From positions 1 to 64,000 of the forward strand of contig NZ_JAHXZN010000011.1 of assembly GCF_019429485.1 (NCBI RefSeq): a stretch of 64,000 bases of DNA, in the 5' to 3' direction. The stretch is from Sphingomonas citri (GTDB taxonomy: Bacteria; Pseudomonadota; Alphaproteobacteria; Sphingomonadales; Sphingomonadaceae). Below are positions 46,648 to 55,900 of the stretch, piece after piece. Under the pieces are notes generated by a model, which saw only the letters and a program-made list of their open reading frames with translations, searched no databases and had not been told where the DNA came from. Each line of letters opens with the position of its first letter. The first letter of the stretch is position 1. A program made the translations under genes and the position numbers.

Positions 46648-48170
46648 GCCGCCAGCCCCACCAGCTCGCAGCCGAGCCCGCGCAGGTGATCATCCTGCCG
46701 CGGCAGCAGCGCCGCGGTCTCCGCCACGACGCGGCGGATATGATCGAGCCGCGCCAGCGTCTCGGCATCGCTCAGCAGGTCAGCGGCGGGGTGATAGCCG
46801 CCGGCGGCGACGCCCTGGCCCACCATCACCGACAGCCAGCTCGTCTCGGTGAACAATTCATCGCCCTCGCGAAAGACGCGGCCGTTGGCGGCGAAGATCG
46901 CGAGCTTGTCGGCGAGCCCGGGGGGCGGCTCGAGCGTGCGGCAATAGTCCCAGAAGGGCGAGTCGCGCCGCTCGGTCGCCTTGTAGTGGAGCACGAGGAA
47001 GTCGCGGATGTCGCGATAGTCGGCGACATGCGCGGCGTTGAAGCGATCGATCTCGCGCTGGTCGAAGCGGCGCGTCGGCCAATAGGTCAGCAGCCGCGCG
47101 ATGGCGGACTGGACGAGGTGGATGCTGGTCGACTCGAGCGGCTCGAGGAACCCGCCGGCGAGGCCGAGCGCGACCGTGTTGCCGACCCAGGCGCGGCGGC
47201 GGTGCCCCGCGGTGAAGCGCAGCGGCCGCGGGTCGCCCAGCGGCGCGCCGTCGAGGTTGGCGAGCAAGGTCGCCGCCGCCTCGTCGTCCGAGAGGTGCTG
47301 CGAGGCGTAGACATAGCCGTTGCCGATGCGGTGCTGGAGCGGGATGCGCCACTGCCAACCCGCCGCGCGCGCGGTGGAGCGCGTCAGCGGCTGGCGGTCG
47401 CCGCCGTTGGCGCAGGGGACCGCGACCGCACGGTCGCACGGCAGCCAGTGGCGCCAATCCTCGAAGCCGGCGCCTAGCGTCTCCTCGATCAGCAGCCCGC
47501 GGAACCCCGAACAGTCGAGGAACAGGTCGCCCTCCACGCGCGCGCCCGACTCGAGCACCACCGCGGCGACATGGCCGCTCTCGCCGTCGCGCTCGACGGC
47601 GACGATCCGCCCCTCGGTGCGCCGCGCGCCGTTCGCCTCGGCCAGCCGGCGCAGGAAGCGCGCGTACAGGCCGGCGTCGAACTGGAAGGCATAGCCCAGC
47701 TTGGACAAAGGCGAGCCGGGCTGATCGGGGCGCGGGTGGGCGAAGCGGCCCTGCAGCCCTGCCACCACCGCGAGCGAATAGGCGTCGAGCGGGGTGTCGT
47801 CACCCAGCTCGCGGCCCTTGAGCCAGAAGTGGTGGAACTCGATCCCCTTCATGTCGAGCCCGTAGAAGCCGAACGGGTGGACGTAGCGATGGCCGGGCCG
47901 GAGCCAGTCGACGAACTCGATCCCGAGCTTGTAGGTGGCGCGGGTCTCGCGCAGGAACTCGGCCTCGTCGATGCCGAGCATCTTGTTGAACAGCACGATC
48001 TGCGGGATCGTCGCCTCGCCGACGCCGACGGTGCCGATCGCCTCGGACTCGACCAGCTCGACCGACAGGCCGGGGATCTCGCCGAGCACGCGCGCGATCG
48101 CGGCGGCCGCCATCCATCCCGCGGTGCCGCCCCCGACGATCACGACGCGGCGGATCGAGTCCGCCCTCAC
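46644..48170 (-). CDS. Flavin-dependent tryptophan-halogenase-family protein
   Basis: 508 residues. FAD motif VIVGGGTAGWMAAAAI at 10-25; ATYKLGIEFVDW with the catalytic Lys at residue 81; WQWRIPLQHR (WxWxIP, which keeps the enzyme from acting as a monooxygenase); and FLEPLESTSIHLVQ with the conserved Glu. All the features required for halogenation are kept. The reduced flavin must come from a reductase encoded elsewhere. Overlaps its neighbours by 4 bp on both sides. In this class of TonB-linked clusters the natural substrate is unknown and need not be tryptophan. Confidence 0.93.
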   Translation of the reverse strand: MRADSIRRVVIVGGGTAGWMAAAAIARVLGEIPGLSVELVESEAIGTVGVGEATIPQIVLFNKMLGIDEAEFLRETRATYKLGIEFVDWLRPGHRYVHPFGFYGLDMKGIEFHHFWLKGRELGDDTPLDAYSLAVVAGLQGRFAHPRPDQPGSPLSKLGYAFQFDAGLYARFLRRLAEANGARRTEGRIVAVERDGESGHVAAVVLESGARVEGDLFLDCSGFRGLLIEETLGAGFEDWRHWLPCDRAVAVPCANGGDRQPLTRSTARAAGWQWRIPLQHRIGNGYVYASQHLSDDEAAATLLANLDGAPLGDPRPLRFTAGHRRRAWVGNTVALGLAGGFLEPLESTSIHLVQSAIARLLTYWPTRRFDQREIDRFNAAHVADYRDIRDFLVLHYKATERRDSPFWDYCRTLEPPPGLADKLAIFAANGRVFREGDELFTETSWLSVMVGQGVAAGGYHPAADLLSDAETLARLDHIRRVVAETAALLPRQDDHLRGLGCELVGLAA

Positions 48171-49768
48171 AGCGGGTCGGCCGAGAAGTTGAACGGCGTC
48201 TCGGAGGCGAAGGAGAAGGTCGGCCCCGGATCGGGCGCGGCTGGCGGGGGCGCGGCGGCCGGTGCCGTGGCGGCGCCGATGTGGCGGAGGAAATCGCCGT
48301 GTCGCGGCAGCTTGTCCGCCACGGCGAGATAATCGCGCCGCATCTGCTCGATCGCCTCGGCGACGCGCTCCTCGTCGAGCGCGTCGGCGGCGGGCTCGTG
48401 CTCGTCGGGCACGATATGCTGGCCGAGGCAGACCGCGACCCAGCTCGTCGTGGCGAACAGCTCGCGCCCCTCGCGGAAGACGCGTCCCTTGGCGCGGAAC
48501 AGGTCGATCTTGCGCTGGAGGCTGGCGGGCACGTCCATCGTGCGGCAGCGCTCCCAGAAGCGCGTGTCGTCGCGCCGTGTCGCCTTGTAGTGCAGGATGA
48601 CGAAGTCGCGCACGTCCTCATACAGCTCGTGCATCTGCGCGTTATACTCGTCGCGCTCGACCGCGGCGAAGCGACGGTCGGGGAACAGCGCGATCAGCTT
48701 GGCGATGCCCGACTGGACGAGGTGGATCGAGGTCGACTCGAGCGGCTCGACGAACCCCGAGGCGAGCCCCAGCGCGACCACGTTGCGGTTCCACGCCAGA
48801 GCGCGCCGGCCGGTGGTGAAGGCGAGGTGGCGCGGCTGGGCGAGCGGCGCGCCTTCGAGATGGTGGAGCAGCTCGCGCTCCGCCGACTCGCGCGACTGAT
48901 AGTCGCTGCAATAGACCAGGCCGTTGCCCATCCGCTCCTGCAGCGGGATGCGCCACTGCCAGCCGGCGCCGCGCGCGGTGGCGCGGGTATAGGGGTCGGG
49001 ATCGCCGGCGAGCGCGCTCGGCACCGCCACCGCGCGGTCGCACGGCAGCCAGCGGCGCCAGTCCTCGTAGCCGGTGGCGAGCGTCTCCTCGATCAGCAGC
49101 CCGCGGAAGCCCGAGCAGTCGACGAACAGCTCGCCCGCGATGGTCTGGCCGTCCTCCAGCCGCAGCGCGGTGACGTAGCCGTCCTCGGGTCGCTGCGCGA
49201 CCGCGGCCACCTTGCCTTCGACGCGGCGCACGCCGTTGCGCTCGGCGTAGCCGCGCAGGAAGTCGGCGTAGCGGGCGGCGTCGAAGTGATAGGCGTAGAG
49301 CAGCTCCTTCACCGCCGACTGCGCGGTGGGCGAGGGCGGCGCGAACTTGCCCGCCTGCGCCGCGACCGCGCTCATCGACCAGGCCGAGATGTCCTGCATC
49401 ACCCGGCGCTGGCGCTCGCGCAGGTAGAGCTGGTGGAAGTGGACCCCGCCGAGATCGTGGCCGTGCGCGCCGAACGGGTGAAAGTAGCGCTCGCCCAGCC
49501 CGCCCCAGTCGACGAACTCGATGCCCAGCTTGAAGGTGCCGCCGGTGGCGCGGATGAAGTCCTGCTCGTCGATGCCGAGCATGCGATTGAAGGTGAGCAG
49601 CGGCGGGATCGTCGCCTCGCCGACGCCGACGGTGCCGATCTCCTCGGACTCGACCAGGGTGATCCGTGTCACGCCGTTGTTGAGGAAGCGCGACAGCGCC
49701 GCGGCGGCCATCCAGCCGGCGGTGCCGCCGCCCAGGATGACGACGTGGCGGATGGTATGTTCGTTCAT
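48167..49768 (-). CDS. Flavin-dependent tryptophan-halogenase-family protein with Ala/Pro tail
   Basis: 533 residues from the ATG at 49768 (ATGA overlap with the upstream gene). VILGGGTAGWMAAAAL for FAD, catalytic Lys at residue 80 in GTFKLGIEFVDW, WQWRIPLQER and FVEPLESTSIHLVQ. A 30-residue Ala/Pro-rich C-terminal extension (TAPAAAPPPAAPDPGP, then TFSFASETPFNFSADPL) is absent from its paralogues and may be an interaction tail. The frame is open upstream well past 51000, but that part is antisense-like and overlaps the next gene. Confidence 0.92.
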   Translation of the reverse strand: MNEHTIRHVVILGGGTAGWMAAAALSRFLNNGVTRITLVESEEIGTVGVGEATIPPLLTFNRMLGIDEQDFIRATGGTFKLGIEFVDWGGLGERYFHPFGAHGHDLGGVHFHQLYLRERQRRVMQDISAWSMSAVAAQAGKFAPPSPTAQSAVKELLYAYHFDAARYADFLRGYAERNGVRRVEGKVAAVAQRPEDGYVTALRLEDGQTIAGELFVDCSGFRGLLIEETLATGYEDWRRWLPCDRAVAVPSALAGDPDPYTRATARGAGWQWRIPLQERMGNGLVYCSDYQSRESAERELLHHLEGAPLAQPRHLAFTTGRRALAWNRNVVALGLASGFVEPLESTSIHLVQSGIAKLIALFPDRRFAAVERDEYNAQMHELYEDVRDFVILHYKATRRDDTRFWERCRTMDVPASLQRKIDLFRAKGRVFREGRELFATTSWVAVCLGQHIVPDEHEPAADALDEERVAEAIEQMRRDYLAVADKLPRHGDFLRHIGAATAPAAAPPPAAPDPGPTFSFASETPFNFSADPL

Positions 49769-51246
49769 CGGGCGAGCCGTCCCCGTGCGGTGGCGAGATA
49801 ATCGTCGGCGGTGGGGCAGCGCGCCACCGCCTGCGCGATCGCGGCGCGATAGGCCGCCATGGCGCGGTCGCTGTCCGCCGCGGCGGTGACATCGATCAGC
49901 GGGTCCACGCGCCGCGGCAGGACGCCCTGGCCGAGCAGCAGCGCGAGCCAGTCGTCGCGCGCGAACGTCTCCTCCTCGAAGAAGGGAAGGCGGCCGCGCT
50001 CGGCGAACAGCCGCAGCGTGCGCTCGAGGCTCTCGGGCAGGCTCGCGGGCGGCTGCCAGAAGGCGCCGGGCCGCCGCGCCGTGGCATAGTGGCACAGCAC
50101 GAAGTCGCGCACGCGCGCGACCTCGGCGCTCGCCTGGCGGTTGTAGTCGGCGAGCTCGAGCGGGTGGCAGGCGCGCCCGGGCATCATCGCGACGATCCGG
50201 TCGATCGCGCTCTGCGCGAGGTGGAGGTTGGTGAAGTCGAGCGGCTCGATCACCGTCGCGGCGTCCCCCACCGCGACGCAGTTGCGCGCCCAGGGCTCGT
50301 GGCGTGTGCCCTGGCGGAACGACACCGGCGCGGTGACGGTGGTGGCGCCCGCCGCGGCGAGCGCGTCGGTGGCGGCCGCGTCGCTGAGCGCGGCGGCGGC
50401 GTAGCAGAGGCCGTGCAGCGTGCGCCCCGGTGCCGCGCTGCGCCAGCGCCAGCCGCCGTCCGCCGCGGTGACCCGATCGAGGGGCGAGAGCGGCTCGGGC
50501 GCGCCCTCGCCGGTGACGAGCCGGTCGCAGCGCAGCCACGTCGACCAGTCCTCGCGTTCCTGGTCGATCGCGCCGCGGACGATGGCCCGCGGCCCGCTGG
50601 CGTCGACGTAGAGGTCGGCCTCGAGCGACGCGCCGTCGTCGAGCACGAGCCGCTCGACGAGGCCGTCGTCGCCGCCCAGCCGCACCGCGGCCACGGTGCC
50701 CTCGCGCACGTCGACGCCGAGATGGCGCGCGAAGGCGGCGAGCATGGCACGGTAGCGCTCGACGTCGAGCACCAGCCCGGGCTGGACGTCGCCGAGCAGC
50801 GGATCGTCCGCGCCAAGCGCCACCCGGTCTGCGCGCGCCAGCGCCGCGGCCGGAGCGTGCGAGTCGAACGGCGCGACGGCCCCCGCGTGCGCGGCGCGAA
50901 CCCAGTGATGGTGGAAGGAGGCGGTGCCGAACGGCCGGCCGTAGCTGCCATAAGCGTGAACATAGGGGGGCAGACCGTCGACCCAGCCCTCGAACAGGGT
51001 GCCGAGCCGCCACGCCCCGCCCGCGCGTACTACCGCATCTTCCTCGCGCAGGCCGAGGTCGTCGTGGAAGCCGATCGTCGACGGCAAGGTGTGCGGCAGG
51101 CGATCGGCGAGCGCGTCGGGCGTGGGCGGGGAAGCGAGGACCGTCACCGCGAGCGCCGGCACGCGGCGGCGCAGCGCCACCGCGGCGGACCAACCGACGA
51201 TGCCACCGCCCACCACGGCGACGCTGCGGATCGGCGCGTCCAGCAT
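49765..51246 (-). CDS. Degenerate tryptophan-halogenase paralogue, catalytic residues missing
   Basis: 493 residues from the ATG at 51246, 2 bp after the preceding stop. FAD fold kept (VAVVGGGIVGWSAAVAL), but the Lys position is Arg-80 (GGAWRLGTLFEGW), WxWxIP has become GWRWRSAAP, and the PLES Glu is replaced (EPLDFTNLHLAQ). By analogy with PrnA these changes should abolish halogenation. The reading frame and downstream overlap (ATGA at 49765-49768) are intact, so it is not a pseudogene. It could be a flavin monooxygenase, a structural partner of the other halogenases, or a regulator. Confidence 0.88.
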   Translation of the reverse strand: MLDAPIRSVAVVGGGIVGWSAAVALRRRVPALAVTVLASPPTPDALADRLPHTLPSTIGFHDDLGLREEDAVVRAGGAWRLGTLFEGWVDGLPPYVHAYGSYGRPFGTASFHHHWVRAAHAGAVAPFDSHAPAAALARADRVALGADDPLLGDVQPGLVLDVERYRAMLAAFARHLGVDVREGTVAAVRLGGDDGLVERLVLDDGASLEADLYVDASGPRAIVRGAIDQEREDWSTWLRCDRLVTGEGAPEPLSPLDRVTAADGGWRWRSAAPGRTLHGLCYAAAALSDAAATDALAAAGATTVTAPVSFRQGTRHEPWARNCVAVGDAATVIEPLDFTNLHLAQSAIDRIVAMMPGRACHPLELADYNRQASAEVARVRDFVLCHYATARRPGAFWQPPASLPESLERTLRLFAERGRLPFFEEETFARDDWLALLLGQGVLPRRVDPLIDVTAAADSDRAMAAYRAAIAQAVARCPTADDYLATARGRLAR

Positions 51247-51248
51247 CG

Positions 51249-52763
51249 TCAGGCCGCCGCCGACATCGGGCAATAGCCCGCGAGGAAGTCGCGGTGGTCG
51301 GCCATGCCGCTGATCGCTGCCTCGATCTCGCCGCGAAGTCGCCGCATTCCTGCCGCGAGGATCTCCGCTTCCGGCCCGTCCGCACGTGGGTCGTGGCCGT
51401 CCGGCAGGACTCGCTGGCCGAGGTACACCGACACCCAGCTGGCATCGAGGAAGGCACCCTCGCGGTACTTCACCACGCGGCCGCGTCGCCGGAACAGCGC
51501 CATCTTCTCGGCCAGACTGTCCGGAATCTCCATATTGCGGACGTAGGCCCAGAAGGGCGAGTCGTCGCGCTTGGTCGCGTGATAGTGCAGGATCAGGAAG
51601 TCTCGGACGCGATCATATTCCATGTTGACGAGGCGGTTGAACTCGTCGCGATCGGCCGCCCCGATGTGCCGTTCCGGAAAGAGCTCGACCAGGGCGGTGA
51701 TCGCCTGCTGGACGAGATAGAGGCTGGTCGACTCGAGCGGCTCGAGGAAGCCCGAGGCGAGCCCGATCGCGACGACATTGTTGACCCAGCTGCGCGCGCG
51801 CCGTCCCGCCTTGAAGCGCAGCACGCGCGGCTCGGCGAGCAGCGTGCCCTCCACCGCAGCCACCAGCGCGTCGGCGGCGGCGCCCTGGTCGAGGAAGTCG
51901 CTGGCGAAGACATAGCCGTTGCCGGTGCGGTGCTGGAGCGGGATGCGCCAGCGCCACCCTGAGGGCATGGCGATCGCGCTGGTATAGGGCGTCACCGCGG
52001 TGGCGGTGCGGCACGGCATCGCCACCGCGCGGTCGGCGGGAAGCCAGCGCGACCAATCGTCGAACGGCTCGCCCATCGCTTTGCCGATCAAGAGCGCGAC
52101 GAACCCCGAGCAGTCGACGAACAGGTCGCCCTCGACGCGGCGGCCGTCCTCCAGCACCACCGCGGTGACGTCGCCGCCGAGCGGGTCGCGCGCGACGTCG
52201 ACGATCCGGCCCTCGGTGCGGCGTACGCCCAGGCCTTCCGAGAGCCGGCGCAGATAGGGCGCGAAGGCCACCGCGTCGAACTGATAGGCATAGCCGAAGG
52301 TGGAGGCGATCTGGCGCGGGTCGGCCGACGGCGCGCCGAACCGGTTCGCGCGGGCGAGCGAGCAGGCCATGGAGAAGGCTTCGATCGGCGGCAGCACCAC
52401 CCCCGCATGCAGCAGTCGCATATAATAATGGTGGAACTGCACCTCGCCGCTGCCGCGGCCGAAGGTGCCGAACGGGTGGATATAGCTGTCGCCGATCCGC
52501 GCCCAGTCGCGGAACTCGATCCCCAGCTTGAAGGTAGCGCGGGTCGCCGCCATGAACTCGGCCTCGGCGATGCCCAGCCGCTCGTTGAAGGCACGGATGT
52601 GCGGCAGCGTCGCCTCGCCCACGCCGATGATCCCGATCGCCTCCGATTCGACCAGATCGACTGTGCAGCGCCCCGGCAGGAGCTTGGCGAGCGCGGCCGC
52701 GGTCATCCAGCCGGACGTTCCCCCGCCGACCACCACCACGCGCTGTCGTTCCGCCCGCTCCAT
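51249..52763 (-). CDS. Flavin-dependent tryptophan-halogenase-family protein, first gene of operon
   Basis: 504 residues from the ATG at 52763, GGAGG upstream; the frame extends to 52883 without a site. VVVVGGGTSGWMTAAAL for FAD, catalytic Lys-79 in ATFKLGIEFRDW (the same number as in PrnA), WRWRIPLQHR, and FLEPLESTSLYLVQ. The stop is 2 bp from the next ATG. Divergent from the 1178-residue TonB receptor, with a candidate GntR operator in the 225-bp gap. All four paralogues are closely spaced, so they probably arose by tandem duplication. Confidence 0.93.
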   Translation of the reverse strand: MERAERQRVVVVGGGTSGWMTAAALAKLLPGRCTVDLVESEAIGIIGVGEATLPHIRAFNERLGIAEAEFMAATRATFKLGIEFRDWARIGDSYIHPFGTFGRGSGEVQFHHYYMRLLHAGVVLPPIEAFSMACSLARANRFGAPSADPRQIASTFGYAYQFDAVAFAPYLRRLSEGLGVRRTEGRIVDVARDPLGGDVTAVVLEDGRRVEGDLFVDCSGFVALLIGKAMGEPFDDWSRWLPADRAVAMPCRTATAVTPYTSAIAMPSGWRWRIPLQHRTGNGYVFASDFLDQGAAADALVAAVEGTLLAEPRVLRFKAGRRARSWVNNVVAIGLASGFLEPLESTSLYLVQQAITALVELFPERHIGAADRDEFNRLVNMEYDRVRDFLILHYHATKRDDSPFWAYVRNMEIPDSLAEKMALFRRRGRVVKYREGAFLDASWVSVYLGQRVLPDGHDPRADGPEAEILAAGMRRLRGEIEAAISGMADHRDFLAGYCPMSAAA

Positions 52764-52961
52764 CCGCCTCCAACTCCTGTCGCGAACGTCCGTACCGGCG
52801 TCGCGATCGACTCTGTCATAGCGCAAGCGGCGGCCGCGGGAATGCCGGAAAGCCACACAGAATAAGGAAAAATGATAGCGCAAACATTTTCATTGCAGCG
52901 CGGCCGCGGCGGTCGTACCCATCGATGGAAGATGCCACGCGGTCGCCGCGGAGAGACATCG

Positions 52962-52972
52962 TAGTATGATTA
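52962..52972 (+). promoter_or_regulatory. Putative GntR operator between halogenase operon and TonB receptor
   Basis: TAGTATGATTA, a full match to TNRTATGAYNA and 10 of 11 identical to the site at 36489. It ends 16 bp before the receptor ATG, much like the 36487 site relative to its receptor, and lies about 200 bp from the halogenase start on the other strand. Confidence 0.55.
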
Positions 52973-52988
52973 TTCAGGAGGGGGTGTG

Positions 52989-55900
52989 ATGATCATCGAG
53001 GACAAGCCTGCCCGCGGCGGCCATACCCGACTTCGTAACCGGGTCGTTCTGACCGGGGCTTCCGTGACGGCGATGTGTGTCGTCGCGCTGGCTGCCCCGG
53101 CGTTCGCGCAGACCGGCCCGGCGACCGGACAGAACACCGCCGGTGCGGCAACCTCGCCGAACACGCCAGGATCGGATCCGGCCGCCCAGAGCGGCGGCGA
53201 CACGCCGGCGACCGATGCGGCGGGTGCGGACGACATCGTCGTCACCGGTATCCGGCAGAGCCTCGCCAACGCGCAGAACATCAAGCGCAACTCCGACACC
53301 GTCGTGGACGCGATCACGGCGCAGGACATCGGCGCGCTGCCCGACCGATCGGTCACCGAGGCATTGCAGCGCGTGCCGGGCGTGTCGATCAACCGCTTCG
53401 CCGGCAACAACGACCCGGACCATTTCTCGGTCGAGGGTTCTGGTGTGAACGTTCGCGGGCTCAATTTCGTCCGCTCGGAATTCAACGGGCGCGACACCTT
53501 CTCGGCCGGCATCGGCGGGCAGGCGATCAACTTCGCCGACGTGCCGTCGGAGCTGCTCGGCTCCGTCGAGGTGTACAAGAACGCGACCGCCGACCTGATC
53601 GAGGGCGGGCTCGCCGGCACGGTCAACCTCAACACCCGCAAGCCGTTCGACAACAAGGGCTTCCACATCGGAGGCGGGATCGAGGCCAATTACGGCGACT
53701 TCGCCAAGGAATGGGCGCCGACGGGTTCGCTGCTGGTCTCGAACACCTGGGAGACGCCGATCGGTCGGTTCGGCATCCTCGCCAACGCCTCCTACTCGCG
53801 GCTGAAGAGCCGCGCCGATGGCATCCAGGTCACCAACTTCCAGACGCGCGACGGCGTGCAGGCCGCCACCGGCACCGGCACCAACACCACGGTGACGTGC
53901 CGCAACCAGCTGCCCGGCACCACCGACGGCTTCACCCTGCTGCCCGGCACGGTCAATGGTGTCGGCGGTCAGTCCTTCCCGAATCCCGCCAACGTCTGCG
54001 GCGCGCAGGGCACGGCTGGAGCGGACGGCTACGCCGACCCGACCGCCTTGGCCTATGCACCGATCGGCGGCCAGTTCCGCAGCCAGGATTACGATCGCAA
54101 GCGCGACGGTCAGGCGCTGGCGGTACAGTGGCAGAGCACCGACGAGCGCACCACCTTCACCGCACAGTTCCTGCGCACCCACTCCAGCAGCGCCTGGGGC
54201 GAGCATACCTTCGAGACCGCGCCCGATCTCTCCGAGTACAACACCTATCCGGCCGGCTGCCAGCAGAACGGCAACGGTCCGCTCAACGGCGCAGGCAACA
54301 GCACCACGCGCGCGGAGTGCCAGCTCAACGGCGCGGGCCAGTTCCAGTTCGGCGAGAACCAGCGTGGCAACGGCTACAATCCCGGCGGCGGGCCCTATCC
54401 GAACTTCGTCTACGACGACAGCGGGCTGTTCCAGAGCGGCTTCATCACGCTGCCGGGCAACGGCTGGCGCACCGCCTCGAGCGGTTCGGCGACCACGACC
54501 GTCCCGTCGGGCGGCATGCAGCAGTCGCTGTCGCGTCGCCAGGTGTACGACGAGAACCTCGTCAAGGATGCCGGCTTCAACCTGAAGATCAACCCCGATG
54601 ACCGTTGGTCGATCAATCTCGACGCGGACTATACCTACGCCAAGCACGACGTCACCGACCTGAGCGTGTTCGGCTCGACCTTCGCCGACGAGGAGCTCGA
54701 CCTCTCCGGCAAGATCCCCGTCGTGATCCCGCACAAGCCGCTGACGCTCGCGGCCAATTGGGCGAGCCCCAACCCGGCGATGGCGGCCGCGAGCGACTCG
54801 GACTATTTCCAGAGCCGCGACTTCCAGTTCTGGCGCGCGGCGATGGACCATATCGAGCACAGCGTCGGCTCGGAATATCAGATCAAGGGCGACTTCGCCT
54901 ATAAGTTCGACGACGGTGACTTCCTGCAACGCGTGAAGTTCGGCGCGCGCTACGCCGAGCGCCAGCAGGACGTCCGTTACACGGCGTACAATTGGGGTGC
55001 GATCAGCGAAGTCTGGTCGGGTGCGCCGGTCACCTTCAACCAGGGTGACACCAGCCGTTCGTCGCTCTACTCCTTCGACAATTTCTTCCGCGGCAAGACC
55101 GCGGCGCCGCCCAGCGCCTATTTCTACAACGGCGACCTGATCGGCGACTATAATGGCGCGACCAGCTTCTTCCAGTCGCAGAACGACGTCTGGCGCAACA
55201 CCAACGGTGCGACCGCGACCAACAGGTTCCTCGCCGCCGGCCAGCGCGTCGGCGCGATCCCGGGGACCGACTTCCTCCCGTCCGAGGTGTCGACCGTCAA
55301 CCAGCAGGACACCGCCGCCTATGCCATGGTGCAGTTCGGCAACAACGAGCCGGTGTTCGGCGGCATCCGCCTCTCCGGCAACGTCGGCGTCCGCTATGTC
55401 CGGACCACGGTGCAGTCGCGCACCGAGACCGCGGTGCCCAACCGTACCGAGCTCGGTGTGGTCGATCCCTTCTCCACTCGCTGCGTGGCGACGACGCGAC
55501 AGCTGCCGGACGGGACCACGCAGGTCACCCAGCCCGGCGGCGTGTGCAACCTCGGCGAGACCGAATATGAGCGGCTGCGCACCTTCGCCACGCCGGGCTA
55601 CGCCTCGCAGCCGGCGGACTTCACGAACAGCTACAATTACTGGCTGCCGAGCGCGAACCTCAAATTCGGCGTCACCAACGACCTGATCGTTCGCGTCGCC
55701 GCATCGAAGGTGCTGACCAGGCCGGACTTCGCGAACATAAGGCCGTACGTGACCTATGCGCTCGAGCCGGGTTCAGGCACGGTGACGATCAACGCGGGCA
55801 ACCCGTACCTCAAGCCCGCTACTGCCTGGCAGTTCGACGCGACGGTCGAATGGTATTTCGGCCGCGTCGGCCAGATCTCGCTCGACGCCTTCTACAAGAC

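Noticed and set aside
49769..51457. N-terminal extension of the halogenase frame beginning at 51457
   Set aside because: The FAD motif and the ATGA overlap fix the start at 49768. The extension is in the shadow of the adjacent halogenase paralogue.
52974..54929. 651-residue antisense frame within the large TonB receptor
   Set aside because: Compositional shadow, no ribosome-binding site and no domain; it also covers the receptor signal peptide in antisense.
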